Shown here in pieces: positions 1 to 12,278 of a stretch of 64,000 nucleotides of DNA. This DNA is from Phoronis australis. Taxonomy: Eukaryota > Phoronida > Phoronidae. Location: NCBI GenBank assembly GCA_002633005.1, contig NMRA01000043.1:159463-223462 (forward strand), read 5' to 3'. The translations under genes were made by a program, and so were the position numbers. The notes beneath the pieces are model-generated. The model saw only the letters and a program-made list of their open reading frames with translations. It made no database searches and was not told where the DNA came from. Position 1 is the stretch's first letter, and every line of letters starts with the position of its first letter.

Positions 1-915
1 GGATACTTATGGCACTCAGTGGTCAGATTTAGATATAGACTTCAGTGATTATGGATATGAAAGTGTGGATACTTATGGCACTCAGTGGTCAGATTTAGAT
101 ATAGACTTCAGTGATTATGGATATGAAAGTGTGGATACTTATGGCACTCAGTGGTCAGATTTAGATATAGACTTCAGTGATTATGGATATGAAAGTGTGG
201 ACACTTATGGCACTCAGTGGTCAGATTTAGATATAGACTTCAGTGATTATGGATATGAAAGTGTGGATACTTATGGCACTCAGTGGTCACATTTAGATAT
301 AGACTTCAGTGATTATGGATATGAAAGTATGGATATTTATGGCACTCAGTGGTCACATTTAGATATATACTTCATTGATCATGAATATGCAAGTATGGAT
401 AATGATGGCACTCAGTGGTCAGATTTAGACACAGATTTCAGTGATTATGGATATGAAAGTGTGGATACTTATGGCACTCAGTGGTCACATTTAGATATAG
501 ACTTCAGTGATTATGGATACGAAAGTATGGATATTTATGGCACTCAGTGGTCACATTTAGATATATACTTCATTGATCATGAATATGCAAGTATGGATAA
601 TGATGGCACTCAGTGGTCAGATTTAGATACAGATTTCAGTGATTATGGATATGAAAGTGTGGATACTTATTGCACTCAGTGGTCACATTTAGATATAGAC
701 TTCAGTGATTATGGATATGAAAGTATGGATATTTATGGCACTCAGTGGTCACATTTAGATATAGATTTCAGTGATTATGGATATGAAAGTGTGGATATTG
801 ATGGCACTCAGTGGTCAGATTTAGACACAGATTTCAGTGATTATGGATATGAAAGTATGGATACTGATGGCACTCAGTGGTCAGATTTTGTGACAGATTT
901 CAGTGACCTAGATTA
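1..915 (+). repeat. 66-bp minisatellite with a 198-bp higher-order repeat
   Basis: About 14 units of 66 bp run from before position 1. Because 66 divides by three, one frame stays open throughout (from position 2 to 948) and would encode a 22-residue repeat with core GTQWSDLDIDFSDYGYES. Three unit types in the order A-B-C occur twice, at 263-460 and 461-658, so the array grew partly by 198-bp steps. It lies antisense within an NDUFS2 intron if the gene continues leftward. The frame has no clear start context, and I do not call it a gene, though it cannot be excluded. Confidence 0.9.
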
Positions 916-1550
916 TGATGGAGATATGCCACATGGAAAACTTTCTTGACATGTTTTCTGGAAATTTAAATGGATTACTTGTAAACAAATGTCTTTGTTT
1001 CTGGAAAACAAAAAGTAAAACTACTTGTTCAACCCTTTATCACTACTAAACTTGGATAAAATTATTTTATATCAACATGAAGCTCATTTACTCAATGCTG
1101 AAAATTTGGTAAGTATATGTTCACTAATGACTAAGTGACGAGGTTTTAATTATGTGCAGTGTTTCTGACCTAGATCTGAGTGAAATACCCTCCGACTTCA
1201 AGGGGGGAAGACACTCCACAGCTCAGCCAGGCCATTAAGCTGTTTATGCCATATGGTGCTCAGGGTCGCATGAGTTAAGATATCGTTTCTATACCCTTGC
1301 CCTACCATAACTGGGTAGGTCAGTAGGTAAATCGTTTTCTTCACTGTTAAGGTGCACAGATTTTTGTTGCCACAAAAATCTAGTCAGATGTGAACCAATG
1401 AAAACATTTTGAGCCGTATACGTATTTCGACAATGGGTAGGAAAGGTGAAACAAACTTAAATTGCCACCATCCAAAAACAAAGCATAACCATACAAACTA
1501 GCCACAGATGAGTACACACAGAGTCAAACAAACTTGAGTGCAAGTCTTAC
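916..1550. other. NDUFS2 intron 7 (part), no further feature
   Basis: AT-rich intronic sequence between the 66-bp array and exon 7. I see no further NDUFS2 exon on the minus strand and no recognisable repeat. Confidence 0.6.
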
Positions 1551-1625
1551 CAGCGCTACACCACCAGGACGAACATAAGCAGCATGTAGACGAGCACCAG
1601 AGACACGCTCATAAAACTCCATCAT
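1551..1625 (-). CDS. NDUFS2: NDUFS2 coding exon 7 (last one in the window)
   Basis: The exon is 25 codons (214-238), [20 protein letters not shown] followed by GGVAL, in phase 0. The acceptor AG is at 1627-1626 and the donor GTAAGA starts at 1550. [20 protein letters not shown] is highly conserved in NDUFS2. The protein is normally about 460-470 residues, so roughly half of it, with the remaining C-terminal exons, must lie left of position 1. I found none of those exons between 1 and 1550. Confidence 0.96.
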
Positions 1626-1954
1626 CTGCAAAAAAACAATGATGGTGAAACCTACGTGGGACAAATGGTACAGTCGTTAACTCAAGACACAATAAGAAAA
1701 CGCAAGAACCACATTTACCACGGTGTGTTCAGGGGGACTCCATTACCCACCAAGAAATCCCATTTATTCTCCCACACAACTGACTACCGTAACATGTTTC
1801 CCTGCCCTGTAACCAACTGTAACCATCTCCCTATCATATCGTGTCTGTTCCCCTGAGGAAAATGACCAAGAGCAGGATCTCTTAATTTCATACAATAACC
1901 AATAATGGTGGTGTTGCCAGGGGCAACCTACTTCCTGCAGCTACATCTGGCGTG

Positions 1955-2095
1955 CGTTCAGTAGACGCTAGGACCTATGCTAGGACCTAGCTAAAACCTA
2001 GTCAAAGTCACATGCTCTCATTTAAAATACACGGCCATATCTCACGTAATCTCTCAAAGTCTTGCTTTTTAGCGAGGTCCTAGCGTTACTGAACG
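1955..2095. mobile_element. Small foldback MITE-like element in NDUFS2 intron 6
   Basis: The ends are inverted copies: CGTTCAGTAGACGCTAGGAC at the left and GTCCTAGCGTTACTGAACG at the right, differing by one indel. The spacer of about 95 bp has no coding potential. No target-site duplication was identified. The rest of the intron (1626-2541) shows nothing else. Confidence 0.6.
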
Positions 2096-2541
2096 AGAGG
2101 CTTGTTAACACTGGACCACACATGGATTGATATCACACATCTTGTTGTTTTTGTTTTGTTTATTCAAATTTTTCTAAATAAAGTCTTATAATTATACAAC
2201 CACGTAAAACTCAGATTATTGAGTGTGATTCCTTGACAATAGAATTTGCAATTTTTCACCTGAACATTTTCCCAATCAAAACTTCAATTAGACAACCCTG
2301 CAATGCTAAAACTATGCAAGATTTATCAGTATTTTATAAAGCTTATAAATGAACAAAACAATTTTCATGTCCAACATAAGTTTACAATTGCTCAAGTATC
2401 AAAATGTTAAGTATTTTGCATTAGTGAAAACTACAATACACAAAAAGGCAAAGACAGAAAGTACGTCACATGAAAGTTCAAAAGAATGCACTTTTACCAA
2501 AATGACAACCAAACAAAAACACGCCCTGACCCTTGCCTTAC

Positions 2542-2654
2542 CTTTTCCCTCTCCTCAAATATCCAAAAGAAGGGTGTCATGGCGCCGACGTCCAACGCAT
2601 GGCACCCAACAGCCATGATGTGGTTGAGTAGACGCGTGATCTCTCCAAACAGGG
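2542..2654 (-). CDS. NDUFS2: NDUFS2 coding exon 6 ([13 protein letters not shown] segment)
   Basis: Two bases completing Thr176 are followed by 37 codons (177-213) starting [20 protein letters not shown], then a stretch containing [10 protein letters not shown] and [16 protein letters not shown] and GAMTPFFW are hallmark motifs of the family's helical core, close to the N2 cluster interface. The acceptor AG is at 2656-2655 and the donor GTAAGG at 2541. The plus-strand open frames over this place are shadows. Confidence 0.97.
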
Positions 2655-2884
2655 CTGCAAGAGAGACACGTTACAGTATAATGTCTGTTCCATGTCAGGC
2701 ACCCACAAGATCATGTGGAATCTTAGCTTTTTTACAATTTTATCACATGGTGACAATTAAACATGCGCATTTCATTTACTATGCACAGCTAATTTATTCG
2801 ACCACTAACACAAACATAAACAAGAGCAACGCGGAGCGTGGAAATGCACCCACGAATGCATTGCAAATGGTGTGCTTTTAGGGT

Positions 2885-4090
2885 TGTTTATTTGTATCAT
2901 AAAAATGTAATCCGGATGGCGCAAAAACCTACAATCCATCCAAAAACAGGAACATGCCCTATTTCATAAAAATCTGTAAGGAACTTCAGAGAAACAAAGG
3001 AAAACAGAATAAAATGAAATTGCCACTAGTGGGCACAGTGTCCGTCGGATCCTCCTGAAAGTGGTCGTCGTCTGTTGTTATCTTCATATAAATACATTTA
3101 TTAAATTTAGTAAAGATCCTGCAGTTGGTTAAGGAGATACAACTATGGGCGCAAAACAAAACTACCACTAGGAGGCGCCACAGTAATCAGTCACCATCAT
3201 CAAAGGTCGTCTTCACACTGAGAACATATATGCCAATTTTCAAATGATATGGTTGATACAGGGATGGACACCAAAAACAAGATTTGAAAACAGCAAAAGT
3301 GACCACTAGGTGGTGCAAAATACCTTGATTCCATCCAAAAACAGGTAGATAGCATCATCACACCAATAGATGCCTATATTAAAAATTTTATGAAAATCTG
3401 TTGAGGACCTTTGAAGATACTGAGTTAACTTACAAAACTAACACTAGGGGGCACAACAGTACTCAGATCAGTCTGAAAGACGTCGTCATCCGTAGTCAAC
3501 ATCATATAAATACACTTGCTAAATTAAGTAAAGATCCTGCAAACGGTTTAGGAGATACAGCCATAGGCGCAACAAAAACAAAACTGCCACTAGGTGGCGC
3601 CACAGTAGTCAAAATCGTCGGAAAATCATCGTCAACCGTCCACTTTATAGTAAGCACATACATGCCAATTTTCACAATCACCCTTTGAGCGGTTTGGTTG
3701 ATAGAAGGGTGAATGCAAAAAAACAAAAAAACAGCAAAAATGGCCACTAGGTGGCGCCAACTACGTCGAATCCATCCAAAAACGGGAGGATAGCGTCATC
3801 TCACTAATAGGTGCCTACATATCAAATTTCATGAAAATCCGTCTCGGACTTTTGAAGATACAAACTAGGTAAATGTAAAAAAAAATTGCCACTAGGGGGC
3901 ACACCGGTAGTCGGATCCATCTGAGAGTTCGCTCATGCCGTCCCATTCATGAATGGAACATGTATGCGAAATTTCATGAACGTATGTCAAAGGGTTTTGG
4001 AGACAGAGCAGCGGACGCCGGACACTGGACGTCGGATGGACGCCGCCCGGACGCACGGAGATGACGGCATAATGCGTCCACACATAAAAA
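2885..4090 (-). repeat. Dispersed ~170-bp 'CTAGTGGC' repeat, copy 1 (minus orientation)
   Basis: Degenerate tandem units of about 165-175 bp, each punctuated by a GCCACTAG(G/T)(T/G)GGC core followed by a variable stretch. The right end carries a CCGGACGCACGGAGATGACG block that marks one end of the family. The same family recurs at 34940-36298 with 37894-38125, 40705-41480 and 42085-42790 in the opposite orientation. It lies in NDUFS2 intron 5. Open frames inside are not conserved among copies. Confidence 0.8.
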
Positions 4091-4578
4091 TGAAATGCTT
4101 TCTAACTGTGATTTAACAAAGTCCTAAAATGAATACTCTGATGATCACGATAGTTTCATTCTAACTAACTTTTGAATACAAACAAAGCTCATGTGAAATT
4201 CTTTTGATTGGAACCAAACAGAGCTATGCAGCACAAAAAGGGTTTTACTTTACAGCTGCATTTCACCCTGTTGAGAAGGCTGAACATGGAAAAAGGAATT
4301 AGGTCAGTTACTTTCATACAATAAGTCTCAAATTATTCCTTACCAGTTCAACTCAACTTGAGAAGGTAATACAAACAAAAGCCTATCACAGCATGGTATA
4401 TTGTCAGACCTATTTTATGAGATTGAAAGACCTAATTCAATTTTCGGTTTGGGGGGTTTAAATTTTGTTTTTCCATCTTCACTGTTCAGTTAAATAAGAT
4501 TTTCAAACTTTGCTGTTCATGTTGTACACACATTACATTCCCACAACGACTACACAATCAAACACCCAGACAACCTAC

Positions 4579-4699
4579 TGCGGATCATCTTAGCTCTTGG
4601 TGGCACTTCAATATTGAGTAGTTTCTCAACAGCTAGACAGTATGCTTGTTCATTGCACATCATCGACACATAGTCGAGTCTGTCAAAGTAGGGCAGCGC
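4579..4699 (-). CDS. NDUFS2: NDUFS2 coding exon 5 (quinone-site tyrosine)
   Basis: The exon encodes residues 136-175 plus the first base of codon 176. It starts [20 protein letters not shown] and ends in a Pro-Pro-Arg-Ala-Lys stretch before [11 protein letters not shown] holds Tyr145, which aligns with bovine Tyr108, the second residue that binds the ubiquinone head group. The acceptor AG is at 4701-4700. The donor GTAGGT begins at 4578 and splits codon 176 as A|CC, giving Thr. Reading on past the donor gives unrelated residues, which confirms the exon edge. Confidence 0.96.
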
Positions 4700-5783
4700 C
4701 TGAAGGAAAGACCAGAACAAGGGGTCACTTAATGATTCTAAAGAAAGTTTATCAGGGGTCTGTTTCATGGAATGTGACTTCAGACTTATGCTCCACATAC
4801 GTATTTATGAAAAAATAATTAAAATTCACTTAAGCAAAAATAGTAAGTATCTGAGAACATATTCATAATTTTAAGTCACAGGGATAATTTGTGAAAATCA
4901 TTTCTAGGGTGTGAAATACATTGCTAAACCTTTATTCAGCAATTGTGAAGTGAGAGTGCAAGACCAAATTTCTCTCTTAAGTCACTTTTCATGAAATAGG
5001 CCCCAGGAAATACTTGACGCATAACCAAACTAACATAATGGACTAACATTTATAACAGTTACATGTTCCTGGAAAGATTTTGTAGCAGATTGGACCCTGC
5101 ACCCAGGATATTAGTTTTTGTCATGAAATGAAAAATGAATGCACACAGCTTTTTTTGGTTGATAATCAGAAATAATTTCTTGAGTGAGTTCACATCAGCA
5201 ATTTCATGTCAATGATATGCAATGACATAAATGGTTAACAAGAATTCATATTAACGGTTGATATAATATTTCATGACAGGTTTGTCATGAATCACGATAA
5301 CTTGAGTGAGTAATGTCTTATCATTGAGCAATGATAATTATCAAGAGGCTTTCGATGAATGATACTACGAATGTTGGCCAGACTGACGATCAATTATCAT
5401 CAGCCTAATATAAACTTTCATATTGTAGTAAATGTTGGCGTCAATCTCAGCTGTGGCGTCTCTATGTTGTGAGGTCCTTTTCGTTACAATGTTGGTCTTG
5501 GCCTGGTGCGACACCTGAAGCCAGAAGTGGTCACCCTGTCATCACGTGACCAGTCACTTCTCAAGACCATGTGACAAGATCGTCTGGGCTTTCTGGAGTT
5601 TGCGGCCGTCCTGTGCGGACGTGATGTAAGTACACTCTAGACTTTACTCTTTCACCGTGTTAATAGGCCGAACCTGTGTGTCTGCTTGGCCAGCCAACCC
5701 AGGTAATACAACAATATCAACCAAAATGGGTGAGGTTATAAGAGCTCAGTTGAACATGACAGTGACTCATACGTGACCTATAC
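4700..5783. other. NDUFS2 intron 4, no feature
   Basis: Intron between exons 4 and 5. AT-rich, with no repeat or exon that I can recognise. Confidence 0.6.
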
Positions 5784-5864
5784 CTGTGTGAAAGTCTTGT
5801 ACTCTATAAGTTTCTCTGTGGCTCGATGAAGAAGGCCAATGTGTGGATCAGCTCTGACTATGGT
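5784..5864 (-). CDS. NDUFS2: NDUFS2 coding exon 4 (DPHIGLLHR segment)
   Basis: The exon is exactly 27 codons, in phase 0 on both sides, encoding residues 109-135. It starts [19 protein letters not shown] and ends with Gln135 just before the GT at 5783-5782. DPHIGLLHR is nearly invariant in the family. Arg122 is the equivalent of the bovine Arg85 that the assembly factor NDUFAF7 dimethylates. Family members usually have Gly after this Arg; here it is Ala123, a small difference to check against close relatives. The exon is too short to stand out as an open frame but is unambiguous by homology and splice sites. Confidence 0.96.
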
Positions 5865-6435
5865 CTGAAATTAGAACAAGTCTATACATTAACAAGTAAC
5901 TGTGCCTATAACTAGTACAGCACTTTACCAGCCCTCACTATTATGGTGTGTATTTACAACCAGTTGATACTAGTAACAGTGCCAGGAAACATTACATCAG
6001 CTTCAACAGAATGTGCAACATGCAATCTTCATAACTTGACTCTTTTGTCAATATACCGTACATGTAATTAGATACCAAAAGATTTGAAATCATAACTGAA
6101 GAACAACCCGTGCTGGGTTTGAAAGCTTGGACTTTTCAAAAATGTTGACTTTTTTGATGCCTTCTTTTTACATACGTTTGAAGACGCAGATTTTTGGGCT
6201 TCTGGGTTTGGGTTTCTGTGGTATGTAATTCGTCAGATCAGAAATAGCGATATCTGACATCTGAACGGCTTGATATTACAAGACTGGCCAGGCAACATCA
6301 CACATAATGGAAGTCACCGTACCATGTTTTCATAAATAAGAGGACAGAAGTTTCGTTGGTACTACATAAATATCCAGTGTTCCCTTCTACAAATTCTATT
6401 GTTTACAAGTTACATAACAGGGCAACAGCACTTAT

Positions 6436-6624
6436 TTGCCAGCCAATGTGTAGTTTCTAGAATAGTCAATGTATGCCATTCTCAACCCCTTGAGACTTAT
6501 TTGCCAGTCAGTGTGTAGCTTCAAGAATATTCACTGTATGTCATTGTCAACCCCTTGAGACCTATTTGCCAGTCAGTGTGTAGCTTCAAGAATATTCACT
6601 GTATGTCATTGTCATCTTGAGATT
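6436..6624. repeat. 65-bp direct repeat, three copies
   Basis: Three tandem units starting TTGCCAG at 6436, 6501 and 6566, the last two nearly identical. They lie in NDUFS2 intron 3. The rest of that intron (5865-6688) is unremarkable. Confidence 0.85.
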
Positions 6625-6688
6625 GTGTTCACAATATCTCACACACTGGCATTATAATAATGAGTAATGACCAACTACTCATACTTAC

Positions 6689-6798
6689 CTCCCCGTCCAA
6701 TGTTAAGACCAGACGCAGAACACCGTGGGCAGCGGGATGCTGCGGACCGAAATTTAATACAATGTTCTTTACTATCTTCTCTCGAACCTCCGCATTTT
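6689..6798 (-). CDS. NDUFS2: NDUFS2 coding exon 3 (GPQHPAAHG quinone-site loop)
   Basis: The acceptor AG is at 6800-6799 and the donor GTAAGT starts at 6688. After two bases completing Glu72 come 36 codons (73-108) starting [29 protein letters not shown] at 89-97 is the signature loop of complex I 49-kDa subunits and related hydrogenase large subunits. His96 aligns by offset with bovine His59, a ubiquinone head-group ligand. This is the strongest single identification in the gene. A plus-strand open frame over the same bases is a shadow. Confidence 0.97.
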
Positions 6799-7346
6799 CT
6801 GAAAACAAATAATCACAGTCAACCATTAGCACCAACAGCACCATTAGCACCAACACCAACCATTAGCACCAACAGCACTCTCACAAAGTTTAGTACTGAC
6901 TATAATCCTGATGATATTGAGTATTATTGAAATGTTGATATGAAGCACAGCATCCCGTTTTTACAAAAAAATTAATGTAAAACACAAAAAAGTTAGCAAC
7001 AACTGGGCAGAGTGCAGCTTGAACTTGCATTTATATAACTTGTATGAAGTAACAACTGGGCAGAGTGCAGCTTAAACCTGTATTTATATTCAAATTCAAC
7101 ATTTATGCTTTTGAAGCAGAACTTAAATATCATACGTGCTCTTAACTAAGTATTTAGATGAAGTCATGTTGAAACGCAAGGTCACTCAAGAGACACATCT
7201 TAGTCAGCATTATCCAATAACAAATAACAGAGCTAATGAATAATTTACTGTAGTTTCAAACTGAAAATTCCATTTTATTTTCCTTAAATCTGTTCCATTT
7301 CTTATAAAACTGTTTCATTTCTGTTCAAAATGCTTTCTCAAAGGAA

Positions 7347-7821
7347 CAGGGCTTGGAATGACCAATGACAAAAAACGCGGAAACTTTTATGGCCCAAATC
7401 ATGCGCGCTACCCAGCCTTGAAATGGTCGATGTGAACCTTTACCCGACAAAAATCGGGAGGACTATAAAAAAAAACAAAAAAAAAAACGTTACCACCATC
7501 AGTAGCATGCGTCTGCGTCCTTTTAGCTCGTCGGTCCACTCTCAACCCACACATTTTTGGCTGCAGAGCCGTAGTATTTGTCGCCGCGGTTTACAATAAC
7601 ACGACACGCCATTGAAAATCCCACCTCGCTATCCCTGATATCCCGGCAATGTTGACAATTTACGTTCCTCCGAAACATAAAGAGCAACTTCCGCTTTTCG
7701 CGGTGCCGCGGAAATTTTAGATCAAATACGATTTTTTTTACGCGGAAATATAATAAAATGCGCGGACAGAACATTTGAAAAAAGCGGAAATCCGCGTTTC
7801 CGCGGAAAATTCCAAGCCCTG
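7347..7821 (-). mobile_element. hAT-like MITE 'CAGGGCTTGGAAT', copy 1
   Basis: Perfect terminal inverted repeat CAGGGCTTGGAAT / ATTCCAAGCCCTG at the edges, flanked by a 6-bp direct repeat AAGGAA (7341-7346 and 7822-7827). The interior is rich in CCGCGG/GCGGAAA motifs and has no transposase. A second copy in opposite orientation is at 26290-26799. CAGGG ends suggest hAT, but hAT usually duplicates 8 bp. Confidence 0.85.
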
Positions 7822-8244
7822 AAGGAAATAAAACGAGTCACAAGTCGCAGCTGATTATCTAGGCTGTCTTACATATCGTCAGGCAGCGCAGCTCCATTCC
7901 ACCCATGACTGGCTGCATGCAATGCTGAATGTTTTCCAAAATAAGAAAAACAACAGCATAGTAATTAGAAAGAATGTACAACTACTTGAACTTGCCGGAT
8001 GCGAAGCGATCACCGATCGAGTTGTGGCCAGAATTGGTCACCAGTAATGAATTTGATGGATTACACTCCTACACCAGGTTACTGATAATCAGAAACAATA
8101 GAATGCAAGCATCTTCTACTGAAATTTTTTTAGTATGTTCAAAGCCTATAATTCAACAAAAGAAATCTGATTCTGTGAATTCCGTCCACTGTCTGCTACC
8201 CAAAACTCATTGTCGCTGAAATAACTTTTGATGCAGTTAAGTAC

Positions 8245-8354
8245 CATTCCACTCAGGGAGTTTCCACTTGGAGGATTCTTCATCTGGATACATGACAGGT
8301 AGACTATACTGTTCATAGTACTTCTTGTCTGGCAGCCAGACCTTACCAGCATGT
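8245..8354 (-). CDS. NDUFS2: NDUFS2 coding exon 2 (N-terminal arm)
   Basis: The acceptor AG is at 8356-8355 and the donor GT at 8244-8243. The exon supplies one base of split codon 35, 36 full codons (residues 36-71, starting HAGKVWLPDKKYYEQYS) and the first base of Glu72. The segment PVMYPDEESSKWKLPEWN resembles the N-terminal arm of invertebrate 49-kDa subunits, where a Trp-Pro-Asp motif, PVMYPDE and a Trp/Pro-rich stretch precede the conserved core. Intron 1 on its 5' side is about 14.8 kb and full of transposons. A longer open frame in another phase covers the same bases but breaks the splice phases, so I reject it. Confidence 0.9.
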
Positions 8355-8578
8355 CTGAAATATCAAATTTAAAATTACAAAAAGTTCTGGATTTTCTGTA
8401 AAGAACATGTTGCCAACTTAAAATTATTGCTGATTTCATTGCTAAAAAACATTCATAGCTGCTATTTTCTGCAATAATTATCGTTCACTTATTTTGATTT
8501 TTCAAAAGTTCAAGCGAACCAACTTGTCTCATCGGACAAACAACACTGTCATGAACTTGTCTGGATGGTATACAATCT

Positions 8579-9953
8579 CAGTGGCGGATCTACGTTTTCA
8601 GTAAGAGGGGGGTTTAGGATTCCCGCAAAGCTGGAATCCTAGGTGCGTGGCACCGAGCGGGGGAACCCCCCTCCCGTGTAAGACATATTTTTGTTTTTGT
8701 AGCCAAATTGTGAAATTTCCATGCATCCTGGTAAGTTTCTGGCACTTAACATGCCCCTGGAGTTTTTCTTAAGATAATTAAAAACCCTTCTCGATTTCGT
8801 CGCATGAACTTGGCTTCGTGAAACCATATTGTGCACATCTGGGTATAAGTCACGCCACCAGCAAAATTTTTTGTTGGAACATCTGCTTACATACACATTT
8901 TTTAGCCCACAAAAAGTCATATACGAAAAGTGTGGTGTGTATACAGGGGTTTAGACAACGCTTGCACTTCGTCAACTGCTGTATCAATGAGTTAGTAAAC
9001 CTCTACAATGTCAGCATCTCGTTTCACATCTCAGTTGGCATTAAGACCCTTGAGGTTGTCAAGTCCATTCAAAAGACTTACATGCCCAACTGAATTTGAT
9101 CCGTTTATCATGGACTACTTCAAACCTTAGTGATGTATCCCAGGACCTATTTGCATATCTTGCAATTTTCGAAATAAACGTCCCAATGTCTGAACGCTTG
9201 AAACCTGAAGTACTAACATCAAATAAATGCCCATGGGCATGAGCGTTTCATCGGGTGGGCCTTTCTGCGGAAATTCCCAGTATAGAAGACGGCAGTGTGT
9301 TTATTGCAGGTAAAAGATAGTAGGTGTTGAGGTCGGAACTAGGGCTCCTTAGGAGGCCTATTGAACATCGCACGAGTCCCACAAGACTTTGTTGTGAAAA
9401 AAAGCCTCTCCACAATTTCTGGTACTGTACACTGTTTGCGAATGTGGTCACTGCGCAAGACAACTTCACTATACATCAGTTACAAACGTGTGGAGTATAG
9501 AAAATGACACGGCATAACAGATGAGGTAAAAACGTTGCACGTCAATTCGCCTGAATATCAGGGTTGCGGCACCACAGTATTTCCCTTAATCAAATCAAAG
9601 CAGATCTTAGAGTAAAGAAGCTAGTTACATAAAGAAATCAGCTATAGAACTGCTCTTTCAGCGGTGGATCCATCTAAAATGCTTGGCTACTTCAGAAGTG
9701 TCGACGGAAGCGCGCGCACAATTGATCTCCGCGCGTTTTACCGATGAGCCACTAAGACTCAGCAATTCACAATGCAAAAAATTATATTTTCAAAGTGAGC
9801 CCCCCCTCAATTTTTTCCAAGTTGGTTTACTTGGGTTTACACACACTATTGGTGCTGTTTTTGTTTTGCTGGAGACGTTTTTTTATTTTTGGGTCCTAGC
9901 AAAGGCGGGGGGTTTAAACCCCCTGAACCCCTCCCCCCATAGATCCACCACTG
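8579..9953. mobile_element. TIR element 'CAGTGGCGGATC'
   Basis: The left end CAGTGGCGGATC and right end GATCCACCACTG are inverted, and both are followed by G- or C-runs. The 1.4-kb interior has short open frames (for example 8818-9093 plus) that I cannot assign to a transposase. A related 324-bp element is at 27369-27692. No clear target duplication here. It lies in NDUFS2 intron 1. Confidence 0.65.
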
Positions 9954-11309
9954 AAACTGCTAGTCCCGGATGGTCAGAGTATAAAGGTCAAAGTATTTTT
10001 CAATAAAAGCTCCCATCTACAAGTCATCAGCAAGTTAGCAGCAGAAGGTGGCTCTCAAATTGGGAGAATTTCTCAAGATCAGGTGAATTCTCGAAAATAG
10101 AAGAATTTTTTGTCTAGATCTGGAGATATTCTCCCAATTGGGGAAATGAAATTCTCAGAGTGTCTAGGGGAAAAAGTTATCAATCATGGAATTGGTTTGA
10201 CAGACTGATCACCTAACAACGCTGTACAATCAACCCAAGTACAACAAACCTCTTAGAACTTACTAAAATAACCTTTAGTTCACCAAAATTCACCACTGAC
10301 CAAATCAATTTTCTAGGAATAACAAAAATTAATTGATGTATCCTAAAGCCAGTCAAATTTCTCCCAATACAATGAAATTCTACTGAATTGAGAACCTGCT
10401 TCAGCTGGTCAGTGACACAGTACACATACATGTCACACACAGTAGCCAGCCAGCTAGTTGTATGAAGACTATCGTCAAAATATAGACATGCATCATTGTG
10501 TGTTGAGTTCCATTAGACCCCGAAATTTCACACAGTCCGGGTAGTTCTGTTCGTCACCTAGTTATGAAACTGATTTCAACATGTAGAGCTAACCACCGGC
10601 CGGGGCGCATGCAAAATCTGGGAGTCATTCGACACTCACCTTGCCCATAGCAGCCGTTTAAGTGAAAAAGAATCTAATTAATGTCATTTTCTTGCATAAT
10701 TCTCTGCCTTTTGTAAGAAAGAAAAATCTTATCATTTTGAATACAGTAGGCTCGTGACAAGCACCATTTCCTAAAATTTTGCAACATCTCTCGGGAGATG
10801 ATGACAGCTTCGCAGCACCATAATTTGTTCTGAAATTTGGTTTGCTAGTACTAAAATACTAAAAACTTGTAGCAAAATGAAACCAGTTTCCATAACTTGT
10901 TGCGACACATATGCAACCTCGTGGAAAAACAGTGGATTGAAGAATTGGACGAAAAAGAAACTGGCCAATAAGTGATGCAATATTTCCTGGCACCGAAAGC
11001 CGACACCTAAGATCGCTCCACAACTTTAGCAGCAGAATAACAGTAGAACACCAATTCTTCCAACATAAGTAAATAATTTAGATTACCCAAGGAAGAGTGT
11101 AGCTTTTAATGACACAAATTTTGGTGTCAGATTTAATTTGTTCATCTTTTACCAACATCAGCACAAAGTTGAATATTTTAGAATAGTATACAGCTATGCA
11201 CCAAGGCTACATACAAAGTTGTATAGGAATGAGATTTACCACGACTAATTCTGCTGCGTGGCAGCTGAGGACAAAAATGAAAACGCTCCGAGGAGCGAAT
11301 CTTGGCGAA
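9954..11309. other. NDUFS2 intron 1 segment, nothing recognised
   Basis: AT-rich non-coding sequence. A short minus-strand ATGGGCAAG followed by GTGAGT near 10640 looks like an exon edge but has the wrong phase for NDUFS2. Confidence 0.5.
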
Positions 11310-12278
11310 ATTAATCAAAAAGATGACGATAAAGATGATGACAAAGATGACAAATATGACGACGATGGTGGCGAGGATGAACAAACATACACATGATGAA
11401 CGTAGAAGTCCGAAATCAGTAAGAAAAAGGCTAAAGTCTTGAGCGACACTTGGCGAAATTAACGGAAAAGACAACGACGAAGATGATGACGAAGATGATG
11501 ACGATGATGACGAATATGATGATGGTGGTGGCGATGATGAACAACATCATAACATTCATATGATGAATTTAGATGTCATACATCGTTAAGAAATAGGCTG
11601 CAGTCTAGTTCAATAGAAGCTAAACCAACCTGAATGCAGCAAGAGCGCTCAACAAAGGAACAGCGTTATCACAAAATCTCAAATAACTCGAAAAGTAGAC
11701 GTCGTAGAGAAAAATGAAAAGCATCTTCTGAAAGCCCGTTCAAAATTCTATCTAAACTGGTGGTATCGCCTAATTCCGTAAATTTTTCGAAAAAAAAAGA
11801 AATTTTGCGTATTTTTTTAAGAAATTCAAAGTCAAATAACTCGAAAACGGTAAGTCTGAGAAAAAAATTGTTACAGGCCATTTGAAAGAATATACTGCAA
11901 AGAATCCACATGAAAAAAATCACGTCTTTTTCTCTTCCCGTTTAAAATCGCACTCCAGCACGACTGAAAATGGGTCAACATGCGCCAGATCCGCCATCTT
12001 GAAAGCAACTTCCGGTTTTTTGGGTCAGTATAATAGCATGTCATAAGAAACTAGTAACTGTAAACATTCGAAGGAATTGATCTGATAATGCGCCCTCTAG
12101 AGAAAACGTTTTTAGGCCAAAATCGAGGTGCGCATGCGTAATCGCCGATATTTCCGCCATCTTTATTCGGAAGTAAACAATTTCCGGTATAGCTGTAGAA
12201 AACTTCCAGTCCATTTACTGTGCCGATACTTAGCCTTTTACGTAAAAAATTGTAGCCTCCAGAAGCATTTGAACCTTT
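11310..12278. repeat. 1.13-kb tandem duplication, copy A
   Basis: Copy A and copy B (12440-13408) match over nearly their whole length, offset by about 1130 bp. Each starts with a GATGAC/GACGAA trinucleotide-rich tract, continues through an identical middle (AAGAAATAGGCTGCAGTCTA and onward) and ends TTGTAGCCTCCAGAAGCATT. Sequence divergence is a few percent by eye. Open frames over the GAT tracts are low-complexity artefacts. Confidence 0.85.

Noticed and set aside
3892-4083. Frames in the dispersed AGTGGC repeat as conserved proteins
   Set aside because: Copies are diverged with indels and do not share a frame.
8639-9469. Short frames inside the CAGTGGCGGATC element as hAT transposase
   Set aside because: I could not match conserved hAT motifs in any frame.
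10600-10660. Minus-strand ATGGGCAAG|GTGAGT as an NDUFS2 exon
   Set aside because: It is phase 0, whereas exon 2 needs two preceding bases of a split codon.
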